64,000 nucleotides of DNA from Acidobacteriota bacterium (GTDB taxonomy: Bacteria > Acidobacteriota > Blastocatellia > UBA7656): assembly GCA_016201275.1 (NCBI GenBank), contig JACQDB010000122.1:22822-86821 (forward strand), given 5' to 3'. The notes below the pieces were generated by a model, which searched no databases, was not told the DNA's origin, and saw only the letters and a list, made by a program, of their open reading frames with translations. Numbering within the stretch: the first letter of the stretch is position 1; each line of letters opens with the position of its first letter. A program made the position numbers and the translations under genes. Shown piece after piece: positions 55,007-63,912 of the stretch.

Positions 55007-55612
55007 ATGATTGCGATCATCAATTATGGAGTTGGCAATTTGCGTAGCGTCGAGAAGGCGTTTGAAGCCGTAGGCGCGAAGGCCGTAGTGACCAACGACG
55101 CGAGGGCGATAGGCGCAGCCGACAAGGTGGTGCTGCCGGGAGTCGGCGCGTTCGGCGAATGCGCTAGAAGTTTGCGCGCTTCCGGGTTGGACGAATGCGT
55201 GTTGGCAGCGGCACAGCAACAGAAGCCCTTGCTAGGGCTTTGCGTGGGCTTGCAGTTGCTATTTGACGAAGGTCACGAATTCGGCGTGCATCAAGGTTTG
55301 GGATTGATGCGTGGGCGCGTCGTGCGCTTTCCCGAAAATGGTTTGCGCGTGCCGCAGATTGGTTGGAATCAAATCGAAGAATTGCAACCGCATCCTCTGC
55401 TGGAAGGGTTGACCGAGGGAACCTATTTTTATTTCGTGCATTCGTATCGCATTAAAGCGGACGACGGGGCGAATGTCTTGGCGAAGACCGAATACGGCAT
55501 TCGCTATCCGACGATTTGCGCCAGCGGTTCGGTGTGCGGCGTACAGTTTCACCCGGAAAAGAGTCAGGACGCAGGCTTGCGCTTGCTGGCCAACTTCGCG
55601 GCGCTGAAGTGA
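55007..55612 (+). CDS. hisH: Imidazole glycerol phosphate synthase glutaminase subunit
   Basis: A 201-residue class I glutamine amidotransferase. The triad is present: Cys79 in LGLCVGLQLL, His182 and Glu184 in CGVQFHPEKSQ. It hydrolyses glutamine and channels ammonia through HisF to make imidazole glycerol phosphate and AICAR. It starts directly behind the hisB-hisH hairpin with no visible ribosome site. Confidence 0.95.
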   Translation: MIAIINYGVGNLRSVEKAFEAVGAKAVVTNDARAIGAADKVVLPGVGAFGECARSLRASGLDECVLAAAQQQKPLLGLCVGLQLLFDEGHEFGVHQGLGLMRGRVVRFPENGLRVPQIGWNQIEELQPHPLLEGLTEGTYFYFVHSYRIKADDGANVLAKTEYGIRYPTICASGSVCGVQFHPEKSQDAGLRLLANFAALK

Positions 55613-55935
55613 ATGGCTTGGAACTTGAATCGGATTGCTCAACCAAAACGTGAGTGATTTTCCCATGCCTGGTACGGACGACCACCGCAGGGTCGCGCCT
55701 ACAAGGTTGCGCTTGATTTCAGCCGCCATCCCAAGGGCTATGTCGTCACGGCTACAGCGACCATCTGGTGCGCCAGCGCTTGGCCACCAAAACCGCGAGT
55801 TCTTTGTAAGGCTTACCACCATTAAAGTCGCAAAAAGTTTGCGACCTCATGGTTTAGGCGTGCGGCTTGTCGGAGCTTATTTCTTCGTCGCTATAAGTGT
55901 TGAACAAGCCAATAGTTTTGCTGGAGTTTCTATCT
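55613..55935. other. hisH-hisA intergenic region with a dispersed repeat
   Basis: 320 bases without a gene. A palindromic GGACGACCACCGCAGGGTCG repeat lies at 55671-55704, related to 31641-31673 and 41490-41538. Gaps this long are unusual inside a his operon and reflect repeat insertion. Confidence 0.55.
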
Positions 55936-56661
55936 ATGCAAATTATACCGGCGATAGATTTGAAAAACGGGCGCTGTGTGCGACTCGTTGAAGGGCGCGA
56001 AGACAGTGCCAAAGTATATGACCGCGACCCCTTGGAAGTCGCTCGCAGTTATGAACGCGACGGCGCAACGCTCATCCACATCGTTGATCTGGACGGCGCG
56101 TTTTTAGGCGCGGCGTCCGCCAATCAAAAAATCATTCGGCAAATCACCCAAGCCATCTCTGTCCCCGTAGAAGTCGGCGGCGGCGTTCGCTCCCTCGCCG
56201 ATGTCGAAAATTTGATTGATAACATCGGCGCACAGTTTGTCATCATCGGTACGATAGCGGTTGAACAACCCGACCTCGTGGCCGAAGCTGTCGAGCGCTT
56301 CCGCGAGGCCATCGTCATTGGCATAGACGCACGCGGCACGGCGGTCGCCGTGCGCGGCTGGACCGCGACTACCACGATTGATGCGCTTGATTTGGCAAAG
56401 CAGATGACCGCGTTGGGCGTGCAACGCATCATCTACACCGACATTACGCGGGACGGCAAACTGCAAGGCGTGAATGTGGAATTGACGCGCCAAGTCGCCC
56501 TCGCTTCAGGCGCGAGGGTCACGGCTTCGGGCGGTGTCGCCACGCTTGACGATCTGACGCGCTTGCTTGCCGTTGAAGCGGACGGCGTGGATGCAGTCAT
56601 CATCGGCAAGGCGCTTTATGAACAACGCTTCACGCTTTCGGGGGCGCTGGCGATGGTCTAG
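55936..56661 (+). CDS. hisA: Phosphoribosylformimino-5-aminoimidazole carboxamide ribotide isomerase
   Basis: A 241-residue (beta-alpha)8 barrel. Start at 55936 gives the usual MQIIPAIDLKNGRCVRLVEG with catalytic Asp8; the second acid lies in IVIGIDARGTAVAVRGW. Phosphate-binding loops VEVGGGVRSLADVE and ASGGVATLDDL are clear. It opens the ribose of ProFAR in the fourth histidine step. GGAG lies 11 nt upstream. Confidence 0.94.
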   Translation: MQIIPAIDLKNGRCVRLVEGREDSAKVYDRDPLEVARSYERDGATLIHIVDLDGAFLGAASANQKIIRQITQAISVPVEVGGGVRSLADVENLIDNIGAQFVIIGTIAVEQPDLVAEAVERFREAIVIGIDARGTAVAVRGWTATTTIDALDLAKQMTALGVQRIIYTDITRDGKLQGVNVELTRQVALASGARVTASGGVATLDDLTRLLAVEADGVDAVIIGKALYEQRFTLSGALAMV

Positions 56662-56981
56662 CAGAGATCGCACAAGCCGCGACCATGATTGAGCCATACG
56701 CAAAGGCTCGGCATTCAGCTAAGGCGAAAAATAATGCGGAAAAATCGCTGATCGAATCACCAGATAAATTTTTTTTCAGTTGATACGCTGGCGGCTGCGG
56801 AAAAACCTTGCTACCTTGAGGAGCGCGGGAAATTTTCTTGGTCATAGCGATAGGCAAAACCAAGTAAGAAGGGTTTAGAAGCGGTCTTTAACCGCCGGAA
56901 TGCGCGGGTCAAAGATCGCTTCTAAACGGCGAACTTCGTATTTTGTGTTGCCACTCGGTATCAGAAAACGAGCTTGATGAA
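56662..56981. other. hisA-hisF intergenic region with palindrome
   Basis: No gene is seen. GTTTAGAAGCGGTC... and its inverse (56873-56927) form a member of the GTTGAG-AGCGGTC palindrome family 54 nt before hisF. Confidence 0.55.
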
Positions 56982-57875
56982 ATGTTAGCGAAACGAATCA
57001 TTCCTTGTCTGGACGTAGATGGTGGGCGCGTGGTCAAAGGCATACGCTTCGTTGATTTGATAGACGCGGGCGACCCCGTAGAACAGGCGCGACGTTATGA
57101 CCGCGAGGGCGCGGATGAACTGGTTTTTCTGGACATCACAGCGTCGTCGGACAGCCGCGACATTGTGCGCGACATGGTGCGGCGCGTCGCCGATGCCGTG
57201 TTCATCCCGTTTACGGTTGGCGGCGGCATTCGCACCGTTGAAGATATGCGCGACCTGCTGTCTTGTGGCGCGGATAAGATCGCCCTGAACACGGCAGCAA
57301 TAAAAAATCCCGCGATGATTACACAAGGCGCAGAAGCCTTTGGCTCGCAGGCCATCGTCATCGCCATTGATGCGCGACGGCGAATGGGAGAAAGGGAGAC
57401 GGGGAGAGAGGGAGAAGGGGAGTTGCTGCAAAGCGATGAGCCGCAATCAAGGACTGGCAATTCCCAAATTGACGAGCCGCCATCGGCAATCCGCCATCGG
57501 CAATCCGCCATCGGCAATCCGCCAGCGCCGGGTTGGGAGGTCTTCACGCATGGCGGACGCACGGCTGCGGAGCTTGATGTGATCGAATGGGCGCAACAGG
57601 TGGAAGCGTTGGGGGCTGGTGAAATTTTATTGACCAGTATGGATGCCGACGGCACACGCGATGGCTACGACCTGGAATTGACTCGCGCTGTTGCCGAAGC
57701 GGTAACCATTCCGGTGATTGCTTCGGGCGGCGCGGGAACGCTCGAACATTTGCGCCAAGCCTTGCAGGAAGGCAAAGCCTCGGCGGTGCTGGCGGCTTCG
57801 ATTTTTCACTTTGGCGAATTCACCATCGGCGCAGCGAAAGATTATTTGCGCCAACGCGATTTACCCATGCGATGA
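56982..57875 (+). CDS. hisF: Imidazole glycerol phosphate synthase cyclase subunit with repeat insertion
   Basis: A 297-residue HisF, about 45-50 residues longer than usual. Core motifs are normal: [20 protein letters not shown] (Asp11), [59 protein letters not shown] and [14 protein letters not shown]. Between the IDARR strand and WEVFTHGG (residues ~134-182) lies a low-complexity stretch coded by GGGAGA and GGCAATCCGCCATC repeats. In normal enzymes this is a surface hairpin, so the barrel may still work, though the loop is near the HisH face; activity is not assured. Confidence 0.92.
   Translation: MLAKRIIPCLDVDGGRVVKGIRFVDLIDAGDPVEQARRYDREGADELVFLDITASSDSRDIVRDMVRRVADAVFIPFTVGGGIRTVEDMRDLLSCGADKIALNTAAIKNPAMITQGAEAFGSQAIVIAIDARRRMGERETGREGEGELLQSDEPQSRTGNSQIDEPPSAIRHRQSAIGNPPAPGWEVFTHGGRTAAELDVIEWAQQVEALGAGEILLTSMDADGTRDGYDLELTRAVAEAVTIPVIASGGAGTLEHLRQALQEGKASAVLAASIFHFGEFTIGAAKDYLRQRDLPMR
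57381..57530. repeat. In-frame repeat insertion within hisF
   Basis: Purine-rich GGGAGAAAGGGAGACGGGGA units (57385-57421), a unique segment, then three GGCAATCCGCCATC units (57484-57525). Both repeat types occur elsewhere in the window, in the hisD-hisC linker and in the SBBP gene. Confidence 0.8.
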
Positions 57876-58026
57876 AGGCAAACGATGGCTTCCCCTTAGC
57901 TTCCTTGAAGGGCATCAACATATAGCGTTGTCTATAGCAATGACATACAACATCTGCTGTACCTTTATGCAAAATACCAGTGAGCCAAAACGATTTTTTA
58001 CCAAAACGATTTTTTGGATTGATGAG

Positions 58027-58065
58027 GCGCAAGGCTTCGAGAAAACTTTTCTCGAAGCCTTGCGC
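58027..58065. repeat. 39-bp near-perfect palindrome after hisF
   Basis: A 19-bp arm (GCGCAAGGCTTCGAGAAAA) and its exact complement around one central base. It may be the terminator for the histidine operon or a protein-binding site; no T-run follows on the plus strand. Confidence 0.7.
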
Positions 58066-58095
58066 TTGGATGGGTTGCGGCAAAATATTTTGAGC

Positions 58096-58249
58096 TAAGG
58101 GAAGCGGCAAGCAATAGCATACGGTTGAGCAGCGGTCTGTGACCGCCAGTCCAGCGGTCACAGACCGCTGCTCAACCGGGATTAATCCAGCGGTCACAGA
58201 CCGCTGCTCAACCGGGATTAAGGGAGTATATTTTCTTCCCCTTCCCTTA
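58096..58249. mobile_element. MITE-like element with AGGGAAG ends, copy 2
   Basis: TA-AGGGAAGCGGCAAGCAATA at left and TATTTTCTTCCCCTTCCCT-TA at right, with three GTTGAGCAGCGGTCTGTGAC palindrome units between (58123-58146, 58153-58177, 58189-58213). The right TA (58248-58249) is part of the TAA stop codon of the gene ending at 58247. Confidence 0.78.
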
Positions 58250-58861
58250 CATCTGTACGGCGACTTGAATTGGGGCGCTCAGTTGCAAAGTTCCCCAAGT
58301 GATGGTTAAAGTCACCTCTTTGAGATTGGCTTTATTGGTCGTCAACAGCACCGTCAATTTATCCGCAGTGCTGGCGGCTTTTGCTGCGCTCACCGGAATG
58401 GTGAATTCAATCGGCGCTTTATCAATAACGAAGGCGTCGAGTTGGGCTTGGCGAACTTTCACCGGATCAATGAAGGCCAGGCTCCAGGTCGCGCCATCTG
58501 CGGAACGATGTAAACCCAGATAATACGAACCCGGCGCGACCTCTTTGCCAGCGATTTTCAGCGGCAGCGCGGTGTCCAGAGTCGTCCAGAAATTGTTGCC
58601 TAAGCGCCAGACTTTGCCTTTGGTGAAGCCATCGAACAACGCTTGATTTTCATACTCTTTTTTCCACAATGGACGCCCGAAATCTATGGCCAGTTGACCG
58701 AGCGGGACATTCTTCACGGTGTCCCAATACAGCACCCGCGTCGAACCGCGATCATCGGGCGTTATGCCGCCAAAGGCTTGCACCGCCGGTTTGGCATCCT
58801 GCGCGACGCCGACAGCGGCGAGGCACAACAAGAGGGCGAACAGCATCATCAGTCTTTTCAT
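58247..58861 (-). CDS. DUF2911 family exported protein
   Basis: A 204-residue protein with AAGGAG before the ATG and a signal peptide (MKRLMMLFALLLCLAAVGVAQ). The mature part has the DUF2911 pattern: VLYWDTVKNVPLGQLAIDFGRP, GKVWRLGNNFWTTLDTALPLKIAGKEVAPGSYYLGL, and a C-terminal beta-rich segment. Members are periplasmic and uncharacterised. It lies antisense within the histidine gene cluster, between hisF and hisI. Confidence 0.88.
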   Translation of the reverse strand: MKRLMMLFALLLCLAAVGVAQDAKPAVQAFGGITPDDRGSTRVLYWDTVKNVPLGQLAIDFGRPLWKKEYENQALFDGFTKGKVWRLGNNFWTTLDTALPLKIAGKEVAPGSYYLGLHRSADGATWSLAFIDPVKVRQAQLDAFVIDKAPIEFTIPVSAAKAASTADKLTVLLTTNKANLKEVTLTITWGTLQLSAPIQVAVQM

Positions 58862-59091
58862 GGTTTTATTCTCCTTGAGATTTGGCGATCAAATCGTTTT
58901 TACTTTCATGTGAAACCTGCGAAAGTTGCAGGCATTCTGTTATATGACGGGTTTTCCAGTAAATTTTCCGAACTGCAAAAGTGAGAAAGTATCTTACGAT
59001 TTCCGGCGCGATGCCGAAAGCCGTTTTTCAGGTCGGAGAAAAAATTTACATCTTTTTACAACTTGACCGGCAAGGCGGATTTGAAAGGCAG

Positions 59092-59445
59092 ATGATGCAA
59101 GAGGCAATTTGGCAGCAGATTCAATTTGACGAACGCGGTTTGGTTCCGGCCATCGTTCAAGATGCGCGAAGTGGTGCGGTGTTAATGCTGGCTTATGTGA
59201 ACGCTGAATCTTTGGCGCAAACTTTGGCCAGCGGCGAGACCTGGTTTTGGAGCCGTTCGCGTTCTGAGTTGTGGCACAAGGGCGCGACTTCCGGCAACAC
59301 CCAGCGCCTGATTTCCTTAGCCGTAGATTGCGATGGCGACACTTTGTTGCTCAAAGTCGAACCGCAAGGCCCGGCTTGTCACACCGGCGAGCGCACCTGC
59401 TTTTTTCAGCACTGGCCGATTGCAGAGGCTGAAGAGTGGGCGTAA
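59092..59445 (+). CDS. hisI: Phosphoribosyl-AMP cyclohydrolase
   Basis: A 117-residue enzyme, the PRA-CH half only; the HisE pyrophosphatase domain is absent and no hisE is seen here. Motifs: [38 protein letters not shown], the metal site [28 protein letters not shown] with three cysteines and the Asp residues. Start at 59092 has AAAGG 5 nt upstream. It hydrolyses the adenine ring of PR-AMP in the third histidine step. Confidence 0.93.
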   Translation: MMQEAIWQQIQFDERGLVPAIVQDARSGAVLMLAYVNAESLAQTLASGETWFWSRSRSELWHKGATSGNTQRLISLAVDCDGDTLLLKVEPQGPACHTGERTCFFQHWPIAEAEEWA

Positions 59446-59494
59446 AAAAACTTTGCTTCGTTTCCCTGAGCGCTTGTGAAGATTAAAAAAACGG

Positions 59495-59562
59495 TAGTGC
59501 GAAAAAAATAAGGCTAAACCGGCGTAGTGGGTTGCCGGTCAAGCCTCACTTTTTTCGCACTA
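59495..59562. mobile_element. 68-bp MITE-like hairpin with TAGTGCGAAAAAA ends
   Basis: TAGTGCGAAAAAAATAAGGC and GCCTCACTTTTTTCGCACTA are near-perfect inverses, with TA at both ends; related to the larger element at 47540-47868, and a lone end (TAGTGCGAAAAAAGTAAGGC) occurs at 42393. It may serve as the hisI terminator. Confidence 0.75.
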
Positions 59563-59679
59563 CCAAAAAAAGCCAATAAAACCGGGCGATTTTCGATGCT
59601 TTTCGTTTTTACCAACGGAGCGCTTGTTGGCGCAGCCGATGGGCGCTGGGTGGCTTTGTTGCAAAGAGAGAATTTTTGC

Positions 59680-60252
59680 TTACGGCAAATCGGGCGGCTG
59701 GCGAAAGCGGTACAACTCCGGCGTAGAGATGCCGACGCCCAGCAATTTCAAGTAAAAGAAGAGCTGGTATTTATGATTGATGAAGTGTTCGAGATTGCCG
59801 AGCAGCACCGTCATGGCGGTTTCGCCTTGCGGTACGAACAGCGTCGGCATGGGGCGCGCCAAATCTTCATCCATCAATAACGCGAAGCCTTCGGCGATAT
59901 GCTGTTGATATTGGCTTAGGCGTTCGGCGGCTTCTGCTGAATGGCAACGATGATTCACCGGCTGTTGGCGCAACTTCACAAAATGGTGCAAGCCCTCTGG
60001 GTGCAAAGCATAAAGCGCGGCGCAAAATCCGGCGGCGGCTTCGAGCAGATGACCTAACAAATCACCCAGGCAAAAGGTCTGTGGTAGCGGTTGCCATTCC
60101 AGTTTGTCCGCTGGAATGTGGGCAAGCAAGGATTGCGTCAAGTCTATCTGTTCGGCAATTTTTTGCGCCAGCGCCAGCGCGACTTTATCTGCGTGGGTGA
60201 GGGGATGGGAAATTTTCGATTTCATAAAATGTTCAACCTGCGCCATGAGCAT
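59680..60252 (-). CDS. DinB superfamily protein
   Basis: A 190-residue helical protein: IPADKLEWQPLPQTFCLGDLLGHLLEAAAG, then NHKYQLFFYLKLLGVGISTPELYRF near the end, the layout of DinB/YfiT-like four-helix metal-binding proteins. A metal-binding triad of histidines is partly visible (GHLLE, EHFINHK). Members include thiol-S-transferases; the substrate here is unknown. It is monocistronic; the start has no clear ribosome site and an ATG two codons later is possible. Confidence 0.8.
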   Translation of the reverse strand: MLMAQVEHFMKSKISHPLTHADKVALALAQKIAEQIDLTQSLLAHIPADKLEWQPLPQTFCLGDLLGHLLEAAAGFCAALYALHPEGLHHFVKLRQQPVNHRCHSAEAAERLSQYQQHIAEGFALLMDEDLARPMPTLFVPQGETAMTVLLGNLEHFINHKYQLFFYLKLLGVGISTPELYRFRQPPDLP

Positions 60253-60323
60253 ACCGCAAAGCGCGAATTTGTGGCATAGTCTGGCGTAGCGTTCACAATG
60301 CGAATCACGCTGGAGTACCCGTT

Positions 60324-61622
60324 ATGAAAATCATTTATCAATGTACTTTTCTGTTAGCCGTAATCTTTTTCGCCTTCGGGCCGTCGCTGATGGTTTCCGC
60401 CGATGAAGAGAAATCGCCATCCTGCAACTTTCCATTTCCTGCGGCCATGAAGACGGCAACTAAGCATTGGAATGCGAAGGCCGCCGCTGATGTTTGGTTG
60501 CAGGCGGCAAGCGCTTTGCCTAAGCGCGTCGGTTTTCAACAGGGCTTGTTGGCCATACCTGCCGCGCCGATTGCCGTAGCGCCCAATCAACCGCCGGTGC
60601 TGCCCGGCAACACCAAAGGCATCATTAACGCCTTGTGCGATGTGCCGCTTTACATACTCGGTTGCGGCTTTGCCGCCAATGCCGCCAGCATCACTTGCGA
60701 CACCAATGGCGATGGCGTAGCGGATTTGGCCATAGCGCTCAACAATGTTGGCGTCGTCAATCGCAATCTGGTGCACGCGACGATTGCTTCGTTGGTGCCG
60801 CAATTGCCCGGCACGGCCTTTCCGCTGGCCTGTTGCGGCGGCACGGCAAGCTTGACGGTAATTCAAAAAGTCAGTGCCGGGGATGATAATATTTTCGGCG
60901 GTTATGAAATCAAAGCGACCTGTCCTATTGAACTCGGCATACGCGCCCCGGTGGTGATTTCGGCCTCGCCTTCGTCAGGCGATTGCGCCATCAGCCAGAA
61001 CCTGCAAGTGCCTGGCTCGTGTTTTCTGTTGCCCGATGGCAGCGCCAATGTGACGGCGGTGTTTGCGGTGGAAAAAGGCAATCCGGCTAATGTGATTCAA
61101 GCGACGCGCTTCGTCGTGTTGACGCCGAATTTGATAGACGCGCTGTTTGACTTGGGGTCGGCGAATGCCGGAAAGACGTTCTTGATTTACGCCAGCGGTG
61201 CAAACGGCACGAGTCGGAATTTGACGACGTTGCCGCCAAACGCGCCTGTAGGGTGTCCGCTCGGCAATGAACAAGGGCTGGAAGTGAGTTTCACCTGCGC
61301 CAAAGCCAAAGCGCCGCCTGCCGACCCCGTGCCGCCGCCGCCTACCGCGACGGTCAATCAATGTCGCGTGGAGCGCAGCGATACCGGCAGCGTGAGTTTG
61401 ACGATTTCCGGCTCGCGTTTGCATCCCAACGCCGTGGTGACCATCGGCGGCGTGATACCCAAGAAGTTGAAATTCAAACATGCCGATGCCGACCACCCCG
61501 GTTTCTTCCGCACCATTGTTGTGAAAGGCCGGGTGTGCGCCAGCCTGCCCGGAACCGTCATCGTTCACAATCCGGGTGAAAATTCCAGTCCACCATTTGC
61601 CTGTAATCTATCGTGTCCTTGA
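60324..61622 (+). CDS. Exported cysteine-rich protein with Ig/IPT-like tail
   Basis: A 432-residue protein with GGAG 8 nt upstream and a signal peptide (MKIIYQCTFLLAVIFFAFGPSLMVSA). A short calcium-loop-like sequence CDTNGDGVADLAIAL (~128-142) lies among paired cysteines; a Pro-rich joint (APPADPVPPPPTA) precedes a C-terminal IPT/TIG-like beta domain (SVSLTISGSRLHPNAVVTIGG). Probably secreted or surface-exposed. No family is recognised. Confidence 0.78.
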   Translation: MKIIYQCTFLLAVIFFAFGPSLMVSADEEKSPSCNFPFPAAMKTATKHWNAKAAADVWLQAASALPKRVGFQQGLLAIPAAPIAVAPNQPPVLPGNTKGIINALCDVPLYILGCGFAANAASITCDTNGDGVADLAIALNNVGVVNRNLVHATIASLVPQLPGTAFPLACCGGTASLTVIQKVSAGDDNIFGGYEIKATCPIELGIRAPVVISASPSSGDCAISQNLQVPGSCFLLPDGSANVTAVFAVEKGNPANVIQATRFVVLTPNLIDALFDLGSANAGKTFLIYASGANGTSRNLTTLPPNAPVGCPLGNEQGLEVSFTCAKAKAPPADPVPPPPTATVNQCRVERSDTGSVSLTISGSRLHPNAVVTIGGVIPKKLKFKHADADHPGFFRTIVVKGRVCASLPGTVIVHNPGENSSPPFACNLSCP

Positions 61623-61662
61623 TTAAGCCGAGCGCAGGACCGCAAACGCCGCTTCAGAATTT

Positions 61663-61703
61663 ACGCATCAACGCGCCGATGTTTTACCGACACGTTGATG
61701 CGT
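61663..61703. terminator. Possible terminator between convergent genes
   Basis: ACGCATCAACG and its exact complement with a 19-nt loop, lying between the genes ending at 61622 and 61772. No strong T-run is present. Confidence 0.45.
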
Positions 61704-61771
61704 GAAACTGCAACTGCTAGGCCGACTTTTTTCACGAACGTGCTGTGGGTGCGGCGTTGCGACGATGTGGT

Positions 61772-62419
61772 TTATTTGTCCGGCAGCACTTTGACCATAA
61801 TGTTTTTGAAATAGACTTTGCTCTTGGGGTCGTGACCTTGAAGGGCAAACGTGCCTGATGACAAGAGGCGACCGGCCAAGTCTTTGGGGCGCTCGGCATT
61901 TTCCGGCTCGGTGTAATCTACCAGGGTTTTGCCGTTGACTTTGACGATGATGCGTTTGCCTTGCACGATGATGTGCTGGGTAAACCATTCGTTATCTTTG
62001 ACCGGAGCCTGCAAGACATCTTGAATGGCATTGAGGCCGCCGGTCTTTCTGGGGTCGGCGTGGGTGTTGTTGACTTGCACTTCGTAGCCTTTTGCAGGCC
62101 AGCCCGTCTCCTGAAACGCAGTGTGAAAATACATTCCCGAATTGGAACCCGGCGTGGTCATCACGTCGGCTTTCCATTCAAAGTTTTTGAAGTTGTGATG
62201 GTTGACTGCGCCGACATAAAACAGATGCGAGCGCAGCCCGTTGACGACTATCGCACCGTTTGCGACGCTGAAGGTAGCGGGATTTTCGTTGGCCTTCCAG
62301 CCGTTCAAGGTTTTGCCGTCAAACAGACTGATCCAACTTGCGGCAGCAGTGCCAGCGGCCAGCGCCGGACCATTGAGCCATAACAGCATTCCGATGCAGA
62401 GGACGACAACTTTTTTCAT
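61772..62419 (-). CDS. DUF1080 (3-keto-disaccharide hydrolase-like) exported protein
   Basis: A 215-residue protein with TAGGAG before the ATG and a signal peptide (MKKVVVLCIGMLLWLNGPALA). The domain has the family pattern: WISLFDGKTLNGWKANE, NFEWKADVMTTPGSNSGMYFHT, WPAKGYEVQVNNTHADP, NEWFTQHIIVQGKRIIVKVNGKTLVDYTEP and GTFALQGHDPKSKVYFKNIMVK. The concanavalin-like fold acts on glycans; some members hydrolyse 3-keto-glycosides. It is a single gene. Confidence 0.9.
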   Translation of the reverse strand: MKKVVVLCIGMLLWLNGPALAAGTAAASWISLFDGKTLNGWKANENPATFSVANGAIVVNGLRSHLFYVGAVNHHNFKNFEWKADVMTTPGSNSGMYFHTAFQETGWPAKGYEVQVNNTHADPRKTGGLNAIQDVLQAPVKDNEWFTQHIIVQGKRIIVKVNGKTLVDYTEPENAERPKDLAGRLLSSGTFALQGHDPKSKVYFKNIMVKVLPDK

Positions 62420-62762
62420 ACGCTTCTCCTATATGCCATTTTGTTCAGCGCCCTTCAGTGCGGCAGGCGCGGTCAATTCAATCGTGACAGAAGATACGCT
62501 AAATCGCCTCTGAATGAAATAGCCAACGGCAACATAAAAACTGTACCGGAAGCAAAATCGTTCTTGCCAGTTGATTCAAGGAATGACAAAATAGGCGCGT
62601 TCCGTTCCGGGTCTTTTTTGGTCAGACGACAAATCAACTGCTGAAATTCAGAGTTTTGAATTCCTTGCTGCAAAGTTTTTCAAAACCCTTACAAAGCGAT
62701 TTCAGCGCCTGACTGTGCGCCGTGCAACAGACCACATAACTATCAAAGATGGAGATTTACCG
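62420..62762. other. Divergent promoter region
   Basis: About 340 bases between divergent exported-protein genes. No gene or clear repeat is seen. Composition becomes AT-richer from about 62.5 kb to the right edge. Confidence 0.4.
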
Positions 62763-63896
62763 ATGGATAACTATTTGTTAAAAGCTCAAAGGCGATCTCG
62801 GTTTTCACAATTATGGCTCCAACCATTGGCATTAATCGTGATAATTATTCTGTCGTTTTCTTTTGTTGAAGCAGCCCACGCTCAACCTACGTTTGTCTAT
62901 TCCTACAATGCTCATTCCTCAGGGCCGAATAAAATTTCAGGCTATTCTGTCGCTGCTAACGGCAACGTGATAAGCATTCCAGGGTCACCATTTTTATGCA
63001 ATGGCGGTGGTCCTGTAGGAAGCAGTTCACCGGCTCCGAATCGGATGGTTATTGCCGGGAATTTTTTATTTGCTTCTGGTGGAGCGAGTATAAATGCTTT
63101 CTTTATCAACCCACAAACCGGAACATTGACACCGGTGCAAGGTTCTCCCTTTTCTACCATGGTACAAGGCTTTATTATTGGCGAAGGAATCTCTCTAGCT
63201 GTAACTCCTGATCGGAAATACTTATTTGCAGGGGGTGCAGATATAGGGGTAATCCAAACCTTTTCTATTGCTCTGGATGGAACTCTTGCCCCTGTAAAAA
63301 TCCTGCCTGTGAATGGCGCAAGATCTGGTTTGAGAGATATAAAAGTTTCCCCCGATGGTAAGTTTTTAGCAGTTGGATTGAATGGTTCAGCAATTTCAGG
63401 CAGACCCTTCTTCATGTATAAAATATCTGGCGATGGCTCTTTATCCCTCATCCTCGGACCATTTTTTACTTACGGGAATGGCCGTGCGACCGACATGGAA
63501 TTTAGCTGTGAGAGTAATCTTCTCTTTGTTGTGGGGGATACCGTTACACCGATCTACACAGATGTTTTCAATGTGTCACTTGAAGGATACTTGTCGGCAA
63601 TCCCCGGCTCTCCATTCGTACAAAGAAGCGGCAATTTTGCTCGTGGCGGACAAACCACATTTCTCAGTCCTAATGGAAAACTCTTATTTGTCAACGAAGC
63701 TTTTGGCAATAAGATAACGGTTTGGAGTGTTGCTTCTGATGGCACTTTGACTATAGTTCCCGGCTCAGGGTTTCTATCTGGAGGCAGCCAACCGGAAAGA
63801 ATGGTAATGGATAAAGAGGGGAAATGGCTATTTATCGCCAATTTATTTGGCAATGATAATTTAGTACACCGGAACCTAAATTTTCAAGTGTTTTAG
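62763..63896 (+). CDS. Exported seven-bladed beta-propeller (lactonase-like)
   Basis: A 377-residue protein from the ATG at 62763 (GGAG 9 nt upstream), with signal peptide to about residue 43 (SFSFVEAAHA-Q). The repeats follow the Lactonase/YVTN pattern: NKISGYSVAANGNVISIPGSPF, INAFFINPQTGTLTPVQGSPFSTM, ISLAVTPDRKYLFAGG, IKVSPDGKFLAVG, TTFLSPNGKLLFVNEAFGNKITVWSVASDGTLTIVPGS. Catalytic residues of 6-phosphogluconolactonase cannot be assigned. The gene is clearly AT-richer than the rest of the window and sits beside an IS630-like start, suggesting acquired DNA. Confidence 0.82.
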   Translation: MDNYLLKAQRRSRFSQLWLQPLALIVIIILSFSFVEAAHAQPTFVYSYNAHSSGPNKISGYSVAANGNVISIPGSPFLCNGGGPVGSSSPAPNRMVIAGNFLFASGGASINAFFINPQTGTLTPVQGSPFSTMVQGFIIGEGISLAVTPDRKYLFAGGADIGVIQTFSIALDGTLAPVKILPVNGARSGLRDIKVSPDGKFLAVGLNGSAISGRPFFMYKISGDGSLSLILGPFFTYGNGRATDMEFSCESNLLFVVGDTVTPIYTDVFNVSLEGYLSAIPGSPFVQRSGNFARGGQTTFLSPNGKLLFVNEAFGNKITVWSVASDGTLTIVPGSGFLSGGSQPERMVMDKEGKWLFIANLFGNDNLVHRNLNFQVF

Positions 63897-63912
63897 TCAT
63901 TTCTATAGATGT

